Below, one piece after another: positions 4,647 to 7,048 of a stretch of DNA of 7,048 bases (positions are counted from its first letter, which is position 1; every line of letters begins with the position of its first letter). The stretch spans positions 1 through 7,048 of the forward strand of contig JAICWX010000397.1 in NCBI GenBank assembly GCA_025934635.1, given 5' to 3'. The DNA comes from Streptosporangiaceae bacterium. GTDB lineage: Bacteria > Actinomycetota > Actinomycetes > Streptosporangiales > Streptosporangiaceae. The notes beneath the pieces are model-generated. The model did not search any database. It was not told the DNA's origin and worked only from the letters and a program-made list of their open reading frames with translations. The translations under genes were made by a program, and so were the position numbers.

Positions 4647-6095
4647 GTGAACCGGGCCGTGACGCCTGAGGCCAGGGCCCAGCCCGGCCAGACCTGGCTC
4701 CCGGAACAACGAGGAGCACCGGGCCAGGAGGCCGGGTCGAGCCGGGAAACCCAGACGGCCCGGGAAGTCACGGCAGCCCGGGAAGCCACGGCAGCCCGGG
4801 GAACTATGGCACCCCAGGAGGCGGCCCACCCGGGCCGCCACCGGCGGGCGCCCGAGGCGCGGGCGTCCTACCGCGAGGTCTTCGCCGTCGGCGAGTTCCG
4901 CGCGCTGTGGAGCGCGCAGGTGCTCTCGTTCGCCGGCGACCAGTTCGCCCAGGTAGCCATCGCCATTCTCGTCTACGGCCGAACCCACTCCGCCTTCCTC
5001 ACCGCCCTCGCCTACGCGCTCACCTACCTGCCCCCGATCGCGGGCGGCCCGCTGCTGTCCGGCCTGGCCGACCTGTTCCCGCGCCGCCGGGTCATGGTCA
5101 TCTGCGATCTGTTCCGGGTCGTCACGGCGGGCCTGATGGCCATCCCCGGCATCCCGTTCGCCGCGCTGTGCATGCTGCTGTTCTGCACCGTGCTGGCTGG
5201 CGTGCCATTCTCCTCGGCCCGGGCCGCGCTCGTTCCCGACGTGCTGCCCGGCGAGAAGTTCGTGGTCGGCTCCGCCATCGGCAACATCACCTTCCAGGCC
5301 AGCCAGATCCTCGGTTTCGTGGCGGGCGCCGCCGTCGTCGCCATCCTCGACCCGCACAAGACGCTGGCGATCGACTCCGCCACGTTCGGCCTGTCGGCCC
5401 TGATCCTCGCTGCCGGCGTGCGGGCCCGCCCCGCGCCGGCCCGCGAAGGTGCGATCCGGTCCTCCCTGTGGTCCGCCTCGGCCGACGGCATCCGGATCGT
5501 CTTCGGCAGCCGCCTGCTGCTGGCCCTGCTGCTCTTCGGCTGGCTCGCCGGCTTCTACATCGTCCCCGAGGGCCTGGCCGCGCCCTACGCCCGGTCCCTG
5601 CACGGCAGCGCGCTGACCGTGGGCCTGCTGATGGCGGCCGTGCCGCTCGGCACGGTGATCGGCGCCTTCGTGCTCAGCCGGGCCGCCGCCCCGTCCACGC
5701 GGATCCGGATGATGGGCTGGCTCGCCGTCTTGTCCTGCGCCCCGCTCATCGGCAGCGCCTGGAACCCGCCGCTGTGGGCCGTGCTGGTGCTGTGGACGCT
5801 GGCCGGAACGGGCGGCGCCTACCAGCTGGCCGCGGCGGCGGCCTTCGTGCAGGCGCTGCGCCCCGAGACCCGGGCCCGCGCGTTCGGCGTGGCCCAATCC
5901 GGCCTGTATGCCGCCCAGGGGATCGGCATCGTGGCCGGCGGTGCGGTGGCACAGGTGACCGGGGCGCCGCTCGCCGTCGGCCTGGCTGGCCTGGTGGGCC
6001 TGACCGCGGCCACCATGCTCGCTATGAGCTGGACGCACCTGCGCGGTCGGCTGATCCAGGCACAGCAGGCCGAGACGAAGACGGCGGGTACCTGA
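4647..6095 (+). CDS. Major facilitator superfamily transporter
   Basis: A 482-residue polytopic membrane protein of the major facilitator superfamily, probably a drug or small-molecule exporter by general resemblance. The substrate is not predictable. The MFS core begins near residue 75 (YREVFAVGEFRALWSAQVLS). The loop between helices 2 and 3 holds a motif A of the G-x-L-A-D-x3-R-R kind (SGLADLFPRRRV, about 138-149). About 12 hydrophobic helices follow to residue about 463. Residues 1-74 are an extra hydrophilic N-terminus that includes a six-residue repeat. Translation may start at GTG 4647, which has no clear ribosome binding site, or GTG 4659, or ATG 4806 (residue 54), which has GGGGA 3 bases upstream and gives a normal 429-residue transporter. 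I kept GTG 4647 because the first codons after it are already strongly G/C-biased at the third position. The frame is closed upstream by a TAG at 4596-4598. The gene converges with pspC. Confidence 0.9.
   Translation: MNRAVTPEARAQPGQTWLPEQRGAPGQEAGSSRETQTAREVTAAREATAARGTMAPQEAAHPGRHRRAPEARASYREVFAVGEFRALWSAQVLSFAGDQFAQVAIAILVYGRTHSAFLTALAYALTYLPPIAGGPLLSGLADLFPRRRVMVICDLFRVVTAGLMAIPGIPFAALCMLLFCTVLAGVPFSSARAALVPDVLPGEKFVVGSAIGNITFQASQILGFVAGAAVVAILDPHKTLAIDSATFGLSALILAAGVRARPAPAREGAIRSSLWSASADGIRIVFGSRLLLALLLFGWLAGFYIVPEGLAAPYARSLHGSALTVGLLMAAVPLGTVIGAFVLSRAAAPSTRIRMMGWLAVLSCAPLIGSAWNPPLWAVLVLWTLAGTGGAYQLAAAAAFVQALRPETRARAFGVAQSGLYAAQGIGIVAGGAVAQVTGAPLAVGLAGLVGLTAATMLAMSWTHLRGRLIQAQQAETKTAGT
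4741..4812 (+). repeat. 18-bp tandem repeat encoding (A/S)REXTA units
   Basis: Four 18-base units run in frame with the transporter ORF. Two nearly identical copies of CCCGGGAAGYCACGGCAG lie at 4759-4776 and 4777-4794, flanked by diverged copies at 4741-4758 and 4795-4812. They encode SRETQT, AREVTA, AREATA and ARGTMA (residues 32-55). Copies 2 to 4 each contain a CCCGGG palindrome. The candidate internal ATG start lies in the last copy. Slippage would change length by six residues without breaking the frame. Confidence 0.85.
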
Positions 6096-6102
6096 CCTGC
6101 TA

Positions 6103-6357
6103 CTACGAGCGCCGTTTGCTGACGAAGGAGTCGGCGATGGAGTTTCCGTCGCCGCCCTCCTCCGGAATGATGATCCAGGCGATCAGGTAGAGCAGGACGC
6201 CGGCCCCGCCGAAGATGGTGAACAGGGCGAACGCCAGGCGCACCAGCGTGGGGTCGATGCCGAAGTGGGCGCCCAGGCCCGCGCATACTCCCGCGACGAC
6301 CTTGCCCTCGCGTACCCGGTACAGGCGCTTGTTTCCATTGAAGTTTGGCTCGTTCAT
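6103..6357 (-). CDS. PspC-domain membrane protein
   Basis: A small membrane protein of 84 residues with a PspC domain (PF04024 type). The N-terminal block KRLYRVREGKVVAGVCAGLG is followed by AHFGIDPTLVRLAF and then a hydrophobic hairpin ending LLYLIAWIIIPEE. All of these are hallmarks of the family. PspC in enterobacteria acts in the phage-shock envelope stress response. In actinomycetes, stand-alone copies are common and their roles are mostly unassigned. I chose ATG 6357-6355 because family members begin a few residues before KRLYR. A longer frame from 6402 would run through the promoter region. The ribosome binding site is weak, with only an AGG touching the start, and the leader may be very short. 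Its stop lies 7 bases from the MFS stop (convergent). It is divergent from the acyl-CoA dehydrogenase. Confidence 0.92.
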   Translation of the reverse strand: MNEPNFNGNKRLYRVREGKVVAGVCAGLGAHFGIDPTLVRLAFALFTIFGGAGVLLYLIAWIIIPEEGGDGNSIADSFVSKRRS

Positions 6358-6372
6358 GCCTAGATCATGCCC

Positions 6373-6402
6373 ACTATGGGCCCGGCCTGACATCAGGATC
6401 AA
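6373..6402 (-). promoter_or_regulatory. Candidate pspC promoter
   Basis: On the minus strand, TTGATC (6402-6397) and CATAGT (6378-6373) are 18 bases apart. Transcription would begin near 6366, leaving a leader of only about 9 bases. This fits the weak ribosome binding site of the gene. The -10 overlaps the dyad GCCCA-CTA-TGGGC (6369-6381). The -35 side overlaps the divergent promoter. Confidence 0.38.
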
Positions 6403-6414
6403 CCCGGTTAATAC
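6387..6414 (+). promoter_or_regulatory. Candidate promoter of the acyl-CoA dehydrogenase gene
   Basis: CTGACA (6387-6392, five of six to the -35 consensus) and TAATAC (6409-6414) are 16 bases apart. Transcription would begin near 6421, about 25 bases before the ATG. The -35 lies inside CCTGA-CA-TCAGG, and another CCTGA half-site follows the -10 at 6415-6419. A repressor could thus bind across the promoter. Confidence 0.38.
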
Positions 6415-6446
6415 CCTGATTCTGAGCCCCGACGAAAGGAGCCGCC

Positions 6447-7048
6447 ATGTCCGCAGGCGTGCCCGGCACGGATCTGCTGCAGATCGACGACCAGCTGAGC
6501 GACGAGGAGCGGCTCTTCAGGGACACAGTCCGCGCCTTCGTCGCCGACCGGGCCCTGCCGCACGTCGCGGACTGGTTCGAGGAGGGCACGCTGCCTCGCG
6601 AGATCATGCCGGAGCTCGGCAAGCTCGGGGTGCTCGGCATGCACCTGACGGGCTACGGCTGCGCCGGCGCCGGGGCGATCGCCTACGGCGTCGCGTGCCG
6701 CGAGCTCGAGGCGTGCGACTCCGGCCTGCGCAGCGCGGCGTCCGTCCAGGGCTCGCTGTCCATGTTCCCGATCTGGCGTTACGGCTCGGAGGAGCAGAAA
6801 GCCGAGTGGCTGCCCAAGATGGCGGCCGGGGAGGCGGTCGGCTGCTTCGGCCTCACCGAGCCCGATCACGGTTCCGACCCCGGCAGCATGCGGACGTTCG
6901 GCCGGAAGGACGGCTCCGACTGGGTGCTCTCCGGCACCAAGATGTGGATCACCAACGGCAGCATCGCCGACATCGCCGTGGTCTGGGCGCGGACCGAAGA
7001 GGGCATCCGCGGGTTCCTGGTCCCGCGCGGCACCCCCGGCTTCACCAC
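6447..7048 (+). CDS. Glutaryl-CoA dehydrogenase-type acyl-CoA dehydrogenase, N-terminal 200 codons, cut by window edge
   Basis: This is a flavoprotein of the acyl-CoA dehydrogenase family. The closest pattern is glutaryl-CoA dehydrogenase (GcdH), which oxidises and decarboxylates glutaryl-CoA to crotonyl-CoA in lysine and tryptophan breakdown. Visible blocks are LGMHLTGYGCAGAGAIAYG (about 63-81), CRELEACDSGLRSAASVQ (84-101), a GSEEQK segment (113-118), GCFGLTEPDHGSDPGSM (132-148), and TKMWITNG with ADIAVVWART (164-183). The E-x6-R-S spacing in the second block (Glu88, Arg95, Ser96) matches residues that bind the substrate carboxylate in human GCDH. That favours GcdH over short-chain dehydrogenases. 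The ATG at 6447 has GAAAGGAG 5 bases upstream. The catalytic glutamate and the C-terminal domain lie past the right edge. Confidence 0.9.
   Translation, partial: MSAGVPGTDLLQIDDQLSDEERLFRDTVRAFVADRALPHVADWFEEGTLPREIMPELGKLGVLGMHLTGYGCAGAGAIAYGVACRELEACDSGLRSAASVQGSLSMFPIWRYGSEEQKAEWLPKMAAGEAVGCFGLTEPDHGSDPGSMRTFGRKDGSDWVLSGTKMWITNGSIADIAVVWARTEEGIRGFLVPRGTPGFT

Noticed and set aside
4524..6038. A 504-codon open frame on the minus strand opposite the MFS gene
   Set aside because: It reads as low-complexity G/Q/R/A/E-rich sequence, the usual antisense shadow of a GC-rich gene. The plus strand gives clear MFS helices and motif A.
6408..7048. Minus-strand frames opposite the acyl-CoA dehydrogenase
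   Set aside because: The plus frame gives long GcdH signatures and a strong ribosome binding site. The minus frames are shadows.
1..7048. CRISPR array, insertion sequence or phage genes
   Set aside because: No regularly spaced direct repeats, terminal inverted repeats, transposase or phage-type proteins were seen.

Overview
The window is very GC-rich and its codons carry a strong G/C bias at the third position. It has tightly overlapping operon genes (ATGA, GTGA and TGATG junctions), GTG starts, a Glu-Asp-Phe tRNA cluster, a PspC-domain protein and what looks like a DUF3040-type protein. Together these point to a chromosomal segment of a filamentous or soil actinomycete (Actinomycetota). Nothing in the sequence fixes the genus.

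Left part, 1-3543, minus strand: a compact run of genes for a membrane complex related to group 4 [NiFe]-hydrogenases and respiratory complex I. In transcription order these are a HyfC/HycD-like (NuoH-type) subunit, a HyfE/HycP-like (NuoK-type) subunit, a HyfF/HycQ-like antiporter subunit, and the first 115 codons of a HyfG/HycE-like large subunit that runs off the left edge. The layout resembles the hycD-hycP-hycQ-hycE block of Mycobacterium tuberculosis (recalled, not searched). No HyfB-like gene precedes hyfC. The nearest upstream element is a tiny acidic ORF with a strong Shine-Dalgarno sequence that overlaps the hyfC start.

Middle, 3544-4646: mostly non-protein-coding. It holds a candidate hyf promoter, a small plus-strand reading frame that looks like a frameshifted DUF3040-type protein, and three minus-strand tRNA genes (Glu-TTC, Asp-GTC, Phe-GAA) with a likely promoter. 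A nest of overlapping inverted repeats lies between the tRNA promoter and the next gene.

Right part, 4647-7048: a 12-helix MFS transporter (plus) whose N-terminus contains an 18-bp tandem repeat, and a small PspC-domain membrane protein (minus) that converges on it with a 7-base gap. A glutaryl-CoA dehydrogenase-type acyl-CoA dehydrogenase (plus, cut by the right edge) starts divergently from pspC. The pspC and dehydrogenase promoters appear to overlap in a short region rich in TCAGG/CCTGA half-sites.

The hyf-type genes would work together as one proton- or ion-translocating membrane module. The other genes look like separate housekeeping or accessory units.
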